Shown: positions 1 through 8,289 of the stretch, piece after piece
How the letters are laid out: every line of letters starts with the position of its first letter
Position numbering within the stretch: position 1 is the stretch's first letter
Origin: an uncultured Bacilli bacterium
GTDB lineage: Bacteria > Bacillota_I > Bacilli_A > RF39 > UBA660
Direction: 5' to 3'
DNA: 64,000 bases
Assembly: GCA_934157235.1 (NCBI GenBank)
Contig: CAKPHH010000006.1
Span: 30,626-94,625 of the forward strand
Program-made: the position numbers and the translations under genes
Notes under the pieces: model-generated
The model's database searches: none
What the model was told of the DNA's origin: nothing
Seen by the model: the letters and a program-made list of their open reading frames with translations, nothing else

Positions 1-1189
1 CGATTGTTTCTAGACCATCTGGTAATACCAGAGTTCTTCCTGATAAATTCATACTCATGAAAGCTCTATTTGAGATATTCTTTAATGTTACACCTTTCTT
101 GGTTCCTGGTATAGTAAATTTATCTTTAGGGATTTCGTTTGCGTCACCCATAAAACTTACTATTGTTGTATAATCCCAGCTACCATCAGTATTTCTCTTA
201 TATAAGAAAGATGCATTTGGTATTTTATTATTACAGAAAGCACATGATCCTATTACAGTTGATGACCCAGGGACAAGCGCTTCGATATCTTCAGTAATTT
301 CATTTGATTTAAAGGCGCGCGCTCCGATTTTTTGAAGAGAAGCATCTAATTTTAACTTGTTTATTTTATTATTTACGAAGGCTTCGGTACCGATTGTCTT
401 AACACTTTTGGGAATAGTTACAGAAGTTAGATTGTTTACCGCAAATGCTCTTTCGCCAATTGACTCTACCGTATCTGGTATTAGAACATTAACAAGTCCT
501 TTACCTACAAATGCTGAGTTATCTATTTTTACAACATCCATTTCGCCGATTCTATTTGGGATAGTAACATCATTAATACAGGTTGGACTATATGCGGTAA
601 TACTTATTGTAGAAGCGGTTAGTTTTTTGTAAGTATAACATTTCTTGGCCTCTTCTTCCTCTAATGAGAAGAAAGGAGATTTAGTTGTATCTTTTAGACC
701 ATTGACATCATAAACAATGATTTTAGTTCTATTACCTACAGCTCTATACTCAACTTTTTTTCGGGATTGTTGGTAGATGTTACTTTTCTTCAATCTAGTT
801 CTTTCAACTAATCTTATTTGCCAACCAGCTTGATCAACGCCATAAAAATAGTAATTATGTTCTTCTTTATTATTAATTAGATCCATAGTTGCGACTACAT
901 AAGCATCAGCCCAGGTAGCAAAACCGCTTTTACCTAAATTGGTAGGATCATCTACTAAGTTAGCTATATGAATATAATAAGTTGTATCTGGATCATCTAT
1001 TTCAAAAGTAGAGTTTACAACTTCTTTTTCAGCCTCATTAATAAATGTTAAGACACTATTTAAATAAATATCTTTTCTAGCATCAGTAATTATTAATCCG
1101 ATTGAAGGTATCGCAACAGCCATTAAGATACCTATGATGACAATTACCGCTAATAACTCGATCAATGTAAATCCTTTTGCATTCTTCAT
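1..1189 (-). CDS. Prepilin-type N-terminus joined to BspA-like leucine-rich repeats, partial (3' end outside window)
   Basis: About 396 codons are visible and the frame runs off the left edge. The N-terminus MKNAKGFTLIELLAV is a class III/type IV prepilin signal: a short basic leader, GF cleavage site, glutamate at +5, then a hydrophobic helix of about 20 residues. A globular part of about 150 residues follows. After that come repeats of the type 'IPDTVESIGERAFAVNNLTSVTIP', which fit the BspA-like LRR_5 family of surface proteins. Known: such prepilins are processed by PilD-type peptidases and assembled or anchored at the membrane. Inferred: a surface-displayed pseudopilin carrying an adhesin-like repeat domain. 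No pilus assembly gene is in view. The start is ATG at 1189, preceded by AGGAG at good spacing; an ATG five bases upstream hits a stop at once. Confidence 0.8.
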   Translation of the reverse strand, partial: MKNAKGFTLIELLAVIVIIGILMAVAIPSIGLIITDARKDIYLNSVLTFINEAEKEVVNSTFEIDDPDTTYYIHIANLVDDPTNLGKSGFATWADAYVVATMDLINNKEEHNYYFYGVDQAGWQIRLVERTRLKKSNIYQQSRKKVEYRAVGNRTKIIVYDVNGLKDTTKSPFFSLEEEEAKKCYTYKKLTASTISITAYSPTCINDVTIPNRIGEMDVVKIDNSAFVGKGLVNVLIPDTVESIGERAFAVNNLTSVTIPKSVKTIGTEAFVNNKINKLKLDASLQKIGARAFKSNEITEDIEALVPGSSTVIGSCAFCNNKIPNASFLYKRNTDGSWDYTTIVSFMGDANEIPKDKFTIPGTKKGVTLKNISNRAFMSMNLSGRTLVLPDGLETI

Positions 1190-1262
1190 AACATTCGCTC
1201 CTATTATAATAGTAGTTTATCATATTTTTGTTATTTTTTAAATGCAAACTATGGGTTATTCT

Positions 1263-1958
1263 TTAAAACTCATAGTTTTCTAATGGAGATTGCTTTTCAA
1301 TTTCTTTTAAGTAGTCCTTTATGCCTTCGGTAATAGAATAAGCCAACTTTTCTTGATAATCTTTCGATTGGAGAAGTCCACGTTCATAAGGATTTGATAG
1401 AAAGCCTGTTTCTACTAGGACTCCTGGCGTTGTTGTGTTTTTATACATGTAGAGATTTGTTTTTTTGATGTTGCGTTTACTCTTCTGATTGGTTTTAAAT
1501 TGTTCCATTATTTTCTCAGCTAATATTTTATTATTAGGATTGATTGTATTATATAAAACTTCTGCTCCTCTATGTTTAGAATTTTCATACCAATTAATGT
1601 GAATAGAAATGTATAAGTCACTTTTATTTTCTTTAATTTTTAGAAGGCGTCGATATAAATCTCCCCTTTTCTTTTTTGAATCGTATATGGAAGATAAGTC
1701 GATATCGGAGTCTCTAATCATATAGACTATAGCGCCATTTTTTATTAGTTCCTCTTCTAATTTTTTGGATATTTCTAGATTTAAATCTTTTTCCTTTATA
1801 GTTCCATACATAGTTCCTGGATCTCTACCGCCATGGCCAGGATCAACAGTTACAATAACTCCAAGTAAGGGTAATCGTTGAGCTGAAATAAGATCAATAG
1901 ATAAGAGAAGAATTGTTAGAGTAATAATGATTATTGCTTTAAGTTTATATTTTAACAT
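1263..1958 (-). CDS. cwlD: N-acetylmuramoyl-L-alanine amidase, CwlD-like
   Basis: An Amidase_3 zinc hydrolase that cleaves the amide bond between muramic acid and the stem peptide. In spore formers CwlD makes the muramic-lactam of spore cortex. Seen: an N-terminal hydrophobic signal/anchor (residues 8-25), then DPGHGG with the first zinc ligand H42, E56 in the KEKDLN segment, H120 in the SIHIN motif and a C-terminal VETGFLSN motif with the catalytic Glu. Length (231 aa) fits CwlD of about 237 aa rather than multidomain autolysins. The start is ATG 1958 with AGGTG six bases upstream; the GTG three codons earlier overlaps that site and is unlikely. In Bacillus cwlD lies downstream of rplM-rpsI; here it is on the same strand but 11 kb away. 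An 8-bp inverted repeat (1246-1253/1271-1278) spans the stop codon. Confidence 0.85.
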   Translation of the reverse strand: MLKYKLKAIIIITLTILLLSIDLISAQRLPLLGVIVTVDPGHGGRDPGTMYGTIKEKDLNLEISKKLEEELIKNGAIVYMIRDSDIDLSSIYDSKKKRGDLYRRLLKIKENKSDLYISIHINWYENSKHRGAEVLYNTINPNNKILAEKIMEQFKTNQKSKRNIKKTNLYMYKNTTTPGVLVETGFLSNPYERGLLQSKDYQEKLAYSITEGIKDYLKEIEKQSPLENYEF

Positions 1959-2126
1959 AAGTTTCACCTATGTAAGTATATGATTGTCGTGATAAAGATA
2001 GAAAAGACACTTTTATAGTAGTTTTGATAATATGCGTAAAGAAAAAGAAGACATTACCTTCTTGTATTTAATACAGCGTTAACTCATTTCTGTTCAATTG
2101 TCAATATTTTACAAACTTTCCTATAT

Positions 2127-2168
2127 AAAGCACAATGTCTTCTTAGTGAAAACATTGTGCTTTTTTAT
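2127..2168. terminator. Hairpin with T-run, probable terminator
   Basis: A 12-bp inverted repeat (AAAGCACAATGT ... ACATTGTGCTTT) with a 13-base loop. The stronger T-run lies on the + side, although the nearest gene end is that of the minus-strand gene stopping at 2185, on whose strand only TTTATAT follows. It probably serves that gene, and possibly an unseen + strand transcript. Confidence 0.6.
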
Positions 2169-2184
2169 AATGTATAAGTTTATG

Positions 2185-2730
2185 TTAATGGAAAATTTTT
2201 ATTGTTCCCTGAATCGCATTATAAGCCAGTGGATCTCTTATGGCAGTAAACGCCAATGCATAGTGTTGGTTAGTTTTCAATTCTTTAATTTGTATACAAG
2301 CAGCAGTTGGAACTCCGCCTGTTTCATAATACTTTACAAACTTACCAGTACTGATATTGTATACACCTATATTCATTCTAGTTCCCTCAGTATTATAAGG
2401 CTTTATATTATAATCTAGATACATAATCCCATTACTATTAGGTGCAAAATAATAATTAGTGTATAACCAATTTACTCTTACCTCAATCAAGTTTCCAGTG
2501 TATGGGTTGTTAGTCAAATTCCAGTATTTTGTTGGGACTGTTTTTGAACGCATAGTGCCATTTAAGACATCAGATGGATTCATATAAAAAGTATCAGGGG
2601 CACTACTCTGCATTGACTTACTTATTTTTATATTTTCATCTATCTCATAGCTTTCTTTGGCATTCGCACTGATTGTTCCCATAAGAAATAACATGATTAT
2701 AAATACTATCATCGTTGCAAACTTTTTCAA
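2185..2730 (-). CDS. Secreted protein of unknown function
   Basis: Not recognised. 181 residues: a typical Sec signal peptide (MKK, hydrophobic core to about residue 19, ANAK cleavage region), then a soluble beta-rich looking domain with many Asn, Tyr and Thr. No catalytic motif or anchor is seen. The start codon is TTG at 2730 and overlaps the TGA stop of the upstream HTH-membrane gene (TTGA), so the two are probably translationally coupled; GGAGAT lies eight bases upstream. The pairing suggests that the membrane regulator controls, or senses through, this exported product. A likely terminator follows at 2127-2168. Confidence 0.7.
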   Translation of the reverse strand: MKKFATMIVFIIMLFLMGTISANAKESYEIDENIKISKSMQSSAPDTFYMNPSDVLNGTMRSKTVPTKYWNLTNNPYTGNLIEVRVNWLYTNYYFAPNSNGIMYLDYNIKPYNTEGTRMNIGVYNISTGKFVKYYETGGVPTAACIQIKELKTNQHYALAFTAIRDPLAYNAIQGTIKIFH

Positions 2731-3437
2731 CTTCTTTCATCTCCTATCTTTTTACTTATATAGAATATCAATACACCTATTGTTATTCTTATCAATATAT
2801 CATTTATATCAAAAATGCCAAGTAGAAATAACCATTTTATAATTTCAAGAATTACATTTATTATGAGAGTTAGTTTAAAAAAGTTCTTACTATTTTTTAT
2901 ATAAAATAATAAACCAATGTTTATAAAAAATGAAATAGCAGTATTAACAAGGATATTTTGGAGACAACTTATGATACTTTTATTTATTATTGCCGAGTAA
3001 ATATTACTGAATGGTATTAATGAAATATTATTGAATAGTTTAAAAATATAGCTATTGTCTAAGCCATAAAACCGAAAATTAAAATATACTATTGAGATTA
3101 TTACTGATGTGAACAGTATAATTATCGATATTATAAGCGTTTTATTATATTTATTTTTCTCATTTATTTTTAACAAAGTTTGTAATAAAACATTTATATC
3201 TTTCTTTTCAGCCTGACTTTTTTCTTTAATATATTCACCGTTCAATAATTCTAATATTGATATATTTAAAACTTTTGATAATGGTTCTAATAAAGATATA
3301 TCTGGGAAACCAATTCCTCTTTCCCAACGAGAGACGGCCTTATTTGTTACATTAATTTTTGTAGCCAACTCATTTTGCGTGAGATTATTTTTTACTCTTA
3401 ACTGATATATAAACTTGCCAACTTTTTCTGAATCCAT
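2727..3437 (-). CDS. XRE-family HTH regulator with membrane-spanning C-terminus
   Basis: 236 residues. Residues 1-65 are a clear Cro/C1 helix-turn-helix (QNELATKINVTNKAVSRWE). A charged linker follows, then four or five hydrophobic segments (about 97-120, 140-160, 165-185, 188-205, 210-230). This architecture, an XRE domain on a small integral membrane domain, is common in Bacillota, where it is often autoregulatory or responsive to the envelope. ATG start with AAAGGAG upstream. Ends on TGA, which overlaps the next start. Probable job: transcriptional control of the downstream secreted protein; the ligand is unknown. The 220 bases upstream separate it from a divergent gene at 3661. Confidence 0.8.
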   Translation of the reverse strand: MDSEKVGKFIYQLRVKNNLTQNELATKINVTNKAVSRWERGIGFPDISLLEPLSKVLNISILELLNGEYIKEKSQAEKKDINVLLQTLLKINEKNKYNKTLIISIIILFTSVIISIVYFNFRFYGLDNSYIFKLFNNISLIPFSNIYSAIINKSIISCLQNILVNTAISFFINIGLLFYIKNSKNFFKLTLIINVILEIIKWLFLLGIFDINDILIRITIGVLIFYISKKIGDERS

Positions 3438-3660
3438 AATTTCTTTTCTCCTTTTTATTAATTATAAGATTTTTTCATAAATAAAAGCAATCGATGGAAC
3501 ATAGACTTGCTGAATTTTTAAGCCTATTTAGACTTTTTAATTAGATACTTGATTATCATAGAACTTCATTTACAGATGTTGTGTATACTTTGGTATTTAA
3601 GAATTGAAAAATATGTAAAGTTACTTTTTTTATGCTATTCTATAATAAAGAGGTGAATAT

Positions 3661-4524
3661 ATGGAAGAGAAGAAAGAAGTAAGTGTTAAAAATACTAAAA
3701 GTACGACATTAGTGATTGTGATGCTTATGATAGTAATACTTGGGCTAGCTGGATTAGTTTTTTATCAAAATAAATTGTTAGATAAAGAAAGAGAAAAGGT
3801 GAATTCCAATAAAACGGATAACACTACTAGTGAAGTAGAGCAAAAAAGGTTTAGTGAAGAGGAATTAAATAACTATTTAAAAATGGTTCCTTATTTACAA
3901 GAATATAATTCTGATGCTGGTTATGAAGAAATGTATGATTATAATGAAGATGCTTATACTGGCAAATTGGTAACGGCTAATGATTTGAATGTAAAACTAT
4001 TATTAGCTCAGGCCTATAGATATGCTGAACGTACTAATGTACAGCATTCAATTAATCATCCCATTTGTGGTAATGATCTTTGTACAGCAGATATATATGT
4101 AGAGGAGAAGACATTTAAAGAAACTGTTAAAGATATGTATAATATCGACACAATAAAAGTTGATGGTTTTAATACCGGAGAAGGGTATGTTAAGCTTTCT
4201 AAAGGCTATTACGCAGCAATTATGACTAGAGGAAGCACTCCGATACATAAGTATAATAAATTAATTAAATATGAGGTTAAAGATAATGATTTAATTATTT
4301 ATGAAAAGGTTTTATTTACTGCTGGAGTATCTGCAGTAACGTACGTATTGAAAACTACTAATAGTGACCTTTCTACATCATTAATTCAACCTACATTAGG
4401 TAATTTTGATGAAGCTGAGAAATATGCTTTAAACAATATTGATTCAGGAAATACTTATAAACATACATTTAAAGTAAATAATGAAGGTAATTATTATTGG
4501 TATAGTAGTGAATTAAGTAACTAG
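3661..4524 (+). CDS. Membrane-anchored extracytoplasmic protein, unknown function
   Basis: 287 residues, not recognised. A charged N-terminus (MEEKKEVSVKN), one transmembrane helix at about residues 17-36, a Glu/Lys/Asn-rich stalk to about 70, then an extracellular domain with many Tyr. Two cysteines (in the ICGNDLC segment) may form a disulphide. AGAGGTGA precedes the ATG at good distance. The last 18 codons and the 3' flank are repeated almost exactly at 8186-8256, showing that a paralogue once stood there. A strong terminator follows at 4541. Confidence 0.75.
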   Translation: MEEKKEVSVKNTKSTTLVIVMLMIVILGLAGLVFYQNKLLDKEREKVNSNKTDNTTSEVEQKRFSEEELNNYLKMVPYLQEYNSDAGYEEMYDYNEDAYTGKLVTANDLNVKLLLAQAYRYAERTNVQHSINHPICGNDLCTADIYVEEKTFKETVKDMYNIDTIKVDGFNTGEGYVKLSKGYYAAIMTRGSTPIHKYNKLIKYEVKDNDLIIYEKVLFTAGVSAVTYVLKTTNSDLSTSLIQPTLGNFDEAEKYALNNIDSGNTYKHTFKVNNEGNYYWYSSELSN

Positions 4525-4540
4525 TATATAAAAGAAAAAA

Positions 4541-4569
4541 GTCATCGGAATAGTCCGGTGGCTTTTTTT
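4541..4569. terminator. Bidirectional rho-independent terminator
   Basis: GTCATCGG pairs with CCGGTGGC around a six-base loop. T7 follows on the + strand and an A-run precedes it (T-run on the minus strand). It therefore serves both the + gene ending at 4524 and the minus-strand dockerin gene ending at 4621. Confidence 0.8.
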
Positions 4570-4620
4570 GCTTTTGTAAAAGTATATGTTATACACATAC
4601 TTCTTGTTTAAATTATTAAT

Positions 4621-6288
4621 TTAATTTTCCTTTGTCCAGTTGGCTTTATATATTAGGTCCCCTGTTGTTCCTATTGGAATTTTTACATCTAATTCTGGGG
4701 TAGTTCCATTACTTCCAGTCCAACCTATAAATACATAACCATCTTTAGTTGGAGTCTTTAAAGTTACTTCTGAAATATTATAATATGAATTTATAATTGA
4801 ACCTTGTCCTCCATCCAAATCTGTACTTATTTGATACTTTGTATGTCCTGTATATGGAATGGTTATATTGTAGCCTTCTGGATCTGTTTTTACTCCATCT
4901 ACGATATAACAACTTAGTATTTGGACATCAGCGCTATCTATTACTCCATCATTGTCTACATCGGCTAATTTCTTTTGAACATCAGTTAATTCAGTCATTC
5001 CATCTACGTATTGTATTATAAGTAGAGCATCTTTTGATTCTATTTTGCCATTTTGGTCAGCATCACCTAATAGTATCCAGTTTGCTTTATACGTTAGGTT
5101 TCCAGTTGTTTTTGATGATATTTTCACTTCTAATTCTGGAGTATCACCATTACTTCCTGTCCACCCTATAAATATATAGCCTTCTTTTTTTGGAGATTGT
5201 AGTGTTAATGTTGAAATATTATAATATGAATTTATAGTTGTACCTTGTCCACCATCTAAATCCATACTTATTTTATATTTTGTATGGCCTGTATATGGTA
5301 GTGTTATATTGTAACCATCTGGATCTGTTTTTACTCCATCTACGATATAACAACTTAGTATTTGGACATCAGCGCTATCTATTACTCCATCATTGTCTAC
5401 ATCGGCTAATTTCTTTTGAACATCAGTTAATTCAGTCATTCCATCTACGTATTGTATTATAAGTAGAGCATCTTTTGATTCTATTTTGCCATTTTGGTCA
5501 GCATCACCTAATAGTATCCAGTTTGCTTTATACGTTAGGTCTCCAGTTGTTTTTGATGATATTTTCACTTCTAATTCTGGAGTATCACCATTACTTCCTG
5601 TCCAACCTATAAATACATAGCCTTCCTTTTTTGGAGATTGTAACGTTAATAACGAAATATTGTAATATGAATTTAAGATAGAGCCTTTTCCTCCATCTAG
5701 GTCCATACTTATTTGATACTTTGTATGTCCTGTATATGGAAAGGTTATATTGTATCCATTTGGATCTGTCTTTAAGCCATCTACGTAATAACAACTTAGT
5801 ACTTGTGCATCGGCACTATCTATTACTCCATCATTATCTACATCAGCTAGTTTCTTTTGTTCATCTGTTAACTCAACAGTTCCTTCAACATATTGCATTA
5901 TAAGTAGAACGTCATTGGAATCTATCTTGCCATTTTGATCAACATCGCCGTATAGTATTGTTTCCTCATACTTTTTTGTGTCCTTATGAGTAATTTCTAA
6001 TTCTGCTGGTAAAGTGACTTTATCACCAGTTAGACCATTTATCCATATTCCTCTTGGAGTTTTATAGTAAATTATCATGTCTTCTAACTTATCACTTCCA
6101 ATAGTTGTGGCACCTAGCATAATATGACTTGTTGTTAGAAGCATATCTTCAGTGAACATATGAGTTCCAATAACATAGGTGTTATTTGGTATGTCTGCAA
6201 CTTGTGTTTTTTGTGCAAAGACATTAGTTGGATTTATGATTATTGTTAAATAAAATATTGTAACTATTGTATAAAATAATTTCTTCAT
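4621..6288 (-). CDS. Secreted protein with three dockerin-like and three InlB-type repeat units
   Basis: 555 residues. A signal peptide (MKKLFYTIVTIFYL... ending VFAQ) is followed by an 80-residue N-terminal region. Then three alternating units come, each made of a dockerin type I-like pair of calcium loops (DVDQNGKIDSNDVLL and DVDNDGVIDSADAQVL, with Asp at 1, 3, 5, 9 and 12) and an InlB B-repeat-like beta domain (GYVFIGWTGSNG ... YKANW). Known: dockerins bind Ca2+ and usually cohesins; InlB-type repeats are extracellular spacers or adhesive modules. Inferred: a surface-associated protein, possibly recruited through cohesin-like partners not in the window. ATG at 6288 is chosen because GGAGG lies upstream and it starts a proper signal peptide; an in-frame start at 6312 has neither. 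It follows the InlB-repeat gene by 13 bases, so they form an operon. Confidence 0.8.
   Translation of the reverse strand: MKKLFYTIVTIFYLTIIINPTNVFAQKTQVADIPNNTYVIGTHMFTEDMLLTTSHIMLGATTIGSDKLEDMIIYYKTPRGIWINGLTGDKVTLPAELEITHKDTKKYEETILYGDVDQNGKIDSNDVLLIMQYVEGTVELTDEQKKLADVDNDGVIDSADAQVLSCYYVDGLKTDPNGYNITFPYTGHTKYQISMDLDGGKGSILNSYYNISLLTLQSPKKEGYVFIGWTGSNGDTPELEVKISSKTTGDLTYKANWILLGDADQNGKIESKDALLIIQYVDGMTELTDVQKKLADVDNDGVIDSADVQILSCYIVDGVKTDPDGYNITLPYTGHTKYKISMDLDGGQGTTINSYYNISTLTLQSPKKEGYIFIGWTGSNGDTPELEVKISSKTTGNLTYKANWILLGDADQNGKIESKDALLIIQYVDGMTELTDVQKKLADVDNDGVIDSADVQILSCYIVDGVKTDPEGYNITIPYTGHTKYQISTDLDGGQGSIINSYYNISEVTLKTPTKDGYVFIGWTGSNGTTPELDVKIPIGTTGDLIYKANWTKEN
4880..5603 (-). repeat. 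Near-identical 441-bp tandem coding repeats (dockerin + InlB unit)
   Basis: Bases 4880-5162 recur at 5321-5603, an offset of exactly 441 bp (147 codons). I see one difference near 5099/5540 and one near the far end. The third unit (about 5690-5960) is clearly diverged. This shows recent duplication or gene conversion of units two and three, and a substrate for slippage or recombination. Confidence 0.85.
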
Positions 6289-6301
6289 TCGTTTTTCCTC
6301 C

Positions 6302-7561
6302 TTAAACAACATAGGCGGTTACTTGTGTTCCATCTTGTAAAACCACAATAAATGTTGTTTCACCAGTAAGTGCATTTTTGTTTACGTTTGGATTGGTTCC
6401 TGAACATAAACGAGTTCCATCGCTATACCTTATTTCATTGACTGTTATTTGAGTTCCATTTTCATATACTGTTAATATTCTGGCTGGTGAATAGTCATCA
6501 ACTATAGATATTTTTATTGTATATGATTTTTGATTCCATGTGGCAACAAGAGTTATGTTACCAGTTACAATTGAATTAAAATTATAGGCATTTCCATTTA
6601 GAGTCCAACCGGCAAAGGTATAACCTGTTCTTGTTGGGGCTGCTGGTTGTGTTACTTTATTTCCTTCTTCTACAATTTGATTTGCTACAGCAGTTCCACC
6701 ATTGGAATTAAAAATTATCGTATATTTAGCCTTTTCTTTTTCGTTCCATTTTGCAACTAAAGTTATATTACTTTTGACTTGTGTATCAAAATTGTAGATA
6801 TTTCCGTTTAGGGTCCACCCAACAAAAATATAACCATTTCTAGTAGGATTTGCTGGTTTTGTGGCCTTACCATTTTCTTCAATTACTTGTTTTGAAACAG
6901 CACTACCACCATTTGAATTAAAAGTTACAGTATATTTTTTTACTGATGGTTTATTATTGTTACTGCTTGAAGTATTGTTGTTATTGTTGTTACTTGATGA
7001 GTTTTGATTATTATTAGGTTGATTATTGTTATTCTGTTCTTTTTCAGGTTCCTTTTCCCATTTTGCCTTAAGTTCAATATTCTTATCAATTACTGTTTCA
7101 AAATCAAAAGTTTTACCATCTAATAACCAACCCTTAAATATATAACCTTCCTTAGTTGGATCTTTTGGTTTTGTAAGCTTGTTTCCTTTTTCAATAATTT
7201 GATTTGCTATTGTACTACCAGTATCAGTATCAAATTTTACAACAAAAGTTTCAACATCTGCTTCAATTTTAGACCATTTGGCAGTTAAGACTAAATCTGA
7301 ATTTACTTCTTTGCTAAAATCATAAGTTTTATTTTGATAAAGCCAGTCAACAAATAAGTAGCCATCCTTAATTGGGTCTTTAGGTTTAGTTGCTTGTTCT
7401 CCTTTATTGATTATTTGTGTCTCTATAGGTGTTCCTCCATCCGTTTCAAATGACACATTATAAGTTATTGTTTTTTTATTGCCTGTTAATAATAAGATAA
7501 TACCTACTGCTATTATGACAGCAGATAAAATAAGAATTATTAACAATTTCTTTTTATTCAT
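6302..7561 (-). CDS. Membrane-anchored InlB B-repeat (Listeria-Bacteroides repeat) protein
   Basis: 419 residues. A transmembrane anchor at residues 5-27, then four InlB B-type repeats of about 65-70 residues (each ends in a 'GYxFxGWxxxGxxYxF' plus 'LxAKW' pattern). Repeats two and three are separated by a low-complexity Asn/Ser linker (about 172-205). A C-terminal domain of about 75 residues has no recognised motif. AGGAGGAG precedes the ATG. Known: these repeats occur in surface proteins as mucin-like, MucBP-related stalks. There is no LPXTG signal; anchoring is by the N-terminal helix. It stands upstream of the dockerin protein, and the spacing implies co-expression. Confidence 0.8.
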   Translation of the reverse strand: MNKKKLLIILILSAVIIAVGIILLLTGNKKTITYNVSFETDGGTPIETQIINKGEQATKPKDPIKDGYLFVDWLYQNKTYDFSKEVNSDLVLTAKWSKIEADVETFVVKFDTDTGSTIANQIIEKGNKLTKPKDPTKEGYIFKGWLLDGKTFDFETVIDKNIELKAKWEKEPEKEQNNNNQPNNNQNSSSNNNNNNTSSSNNNKPSVKKYTVTFNSNGGSAVSKQVIEENGKATKPANPTRNGYIFVGWTLNGNIYNFDTQVKSNITLVAKWNEKEKAKYTIIFNSNGGTAVANQIVEEGNKVTQPAAPTRTGYTFAGWTLNGNAYNFNSIVTGNITLVATWNQKSYTIKISIVDDYSPARILTVYENGTQITVNEIRYSDGTRLCSGTNPNVNKNALTGETTFIVVLQDGTQVTAYVV

Positions 7562-7773
7562 TTTTCTCCTCCTTTTTATTTTATTAAAAGGTAAATATAG
7601 CTTACTTCTTAATTATTTATGATATGAATTAAGTTGTTTTTTCAAGTATACTTCCCAATGGCATTATAACATAATTTTTACAAAATGACACTATTTGTAG
7701 AACTTTTTTATATTATATGTATATAAATAAAATCTATTATAAATGACAAAATATATATAGGTGGTGATATTAA

Positions 7774-8064
7774 ATGAAGTTTAGTCCGGCAGATGATCGA
7801 TATATATATGAAGTGGTAAGTAAAAATATTAAATACTATAGGTTACACAATAATAGTAAATTTAGTAAATATGGGAAGATGACTCAAGAGAAATTGGCTG
7901 AGTGTTGTGATTTAAGTCATAGTTTAATTAGCAATATAGAATCATCAAGGGTTCAGCAGTCATTTAGTTTAGCCGTTCTTTATAGGATTTCTAAAGTCTT
8001 GGAAATTGACATTGGAAAGCTTTTTGAGGAAAGAGATGAAAACGGACAATTAAGTAGTTCATAA
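7774..8064 (+). CDS. Small XRE-family transcriptional regulator
   Basis: 96 residues, essentially one Cro/C1 HTH domain: TQEKLAECCDLSHSLISNIE is the turn with its recognition helix, and the C-terminal helix ends in KLFEERDE. No second domain. GGTGGTGAT gives a good ribosome site seven bases before the ATG. It is divergent from the InlB-repeat gene (213-base gap), so it may control that operon. A second small XRE protein at 42490 has the same layout (both end with a GKLFE motif). Confidence 0.8.
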   Translation: MKFSPADDRYIYEVVSKNIKYYRLHNNSKFSKYGKMTQEKLAECCDLSHSLISNIESSRVQQSFSLAVLYRISKVLEIDIGKLFEERDENGQLSSS

Positions 8065-8185
8065 ACATACTGACTAACAACTTTTTAGAAAAATTTATAT
8101 TCCAACTTTTAGTATGATGGTTGTCTTTTAAGGTCTTTTCTATTATGTGTATATTAAAAAAGTCTTTATTTAGGCAATATGCATT

Positions 8186-8256
8186 AAAGTAAATAGTGAA
8201 AGTCAGTATTATTGGTATAGTAGTGAATTAAGTAACTAGTATATAAAAGAAAAAAG
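8186..8256 (+). pseudogene. 3' remnant of a paralogue of the gene at 3661-4524
   Basis: Seventy-one bases match 4471-4541 with four differences; the last 50 are identical, including the stop codon and 3' flank up to the terminator. Read in frame it encodes KVNSESQYYWYSSELSN then TAG. Upstream of it the frame meets TAG at once, so the rest of the gene is gone. It lies next to the deletion scar at 8290-8669. Confidence 0.75.
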
Positions 8257-8274
8257 AGAAAATTAGATTTTCTC
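8246..8274 (-). terminator. Rho-independent terminator
   Basis: On the minus strand GAGAAAAT pairs with ATTTTCTC around a three-base loop, followed by TTTTTCTTTT. It lies 16 bases beyond the stop of the scar gene ending at 8290. Confidence 0.65.
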
Positions 8275-8289
8275 CTTTTGTTTGGAATA

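Noticed and set aside
2098..2418. 106-codon + strand frame
   Set aside because: Begins in a terminator stem and is antisense to the secreted-protein gene; the minus frame has a clear signal peptide and coupled start.
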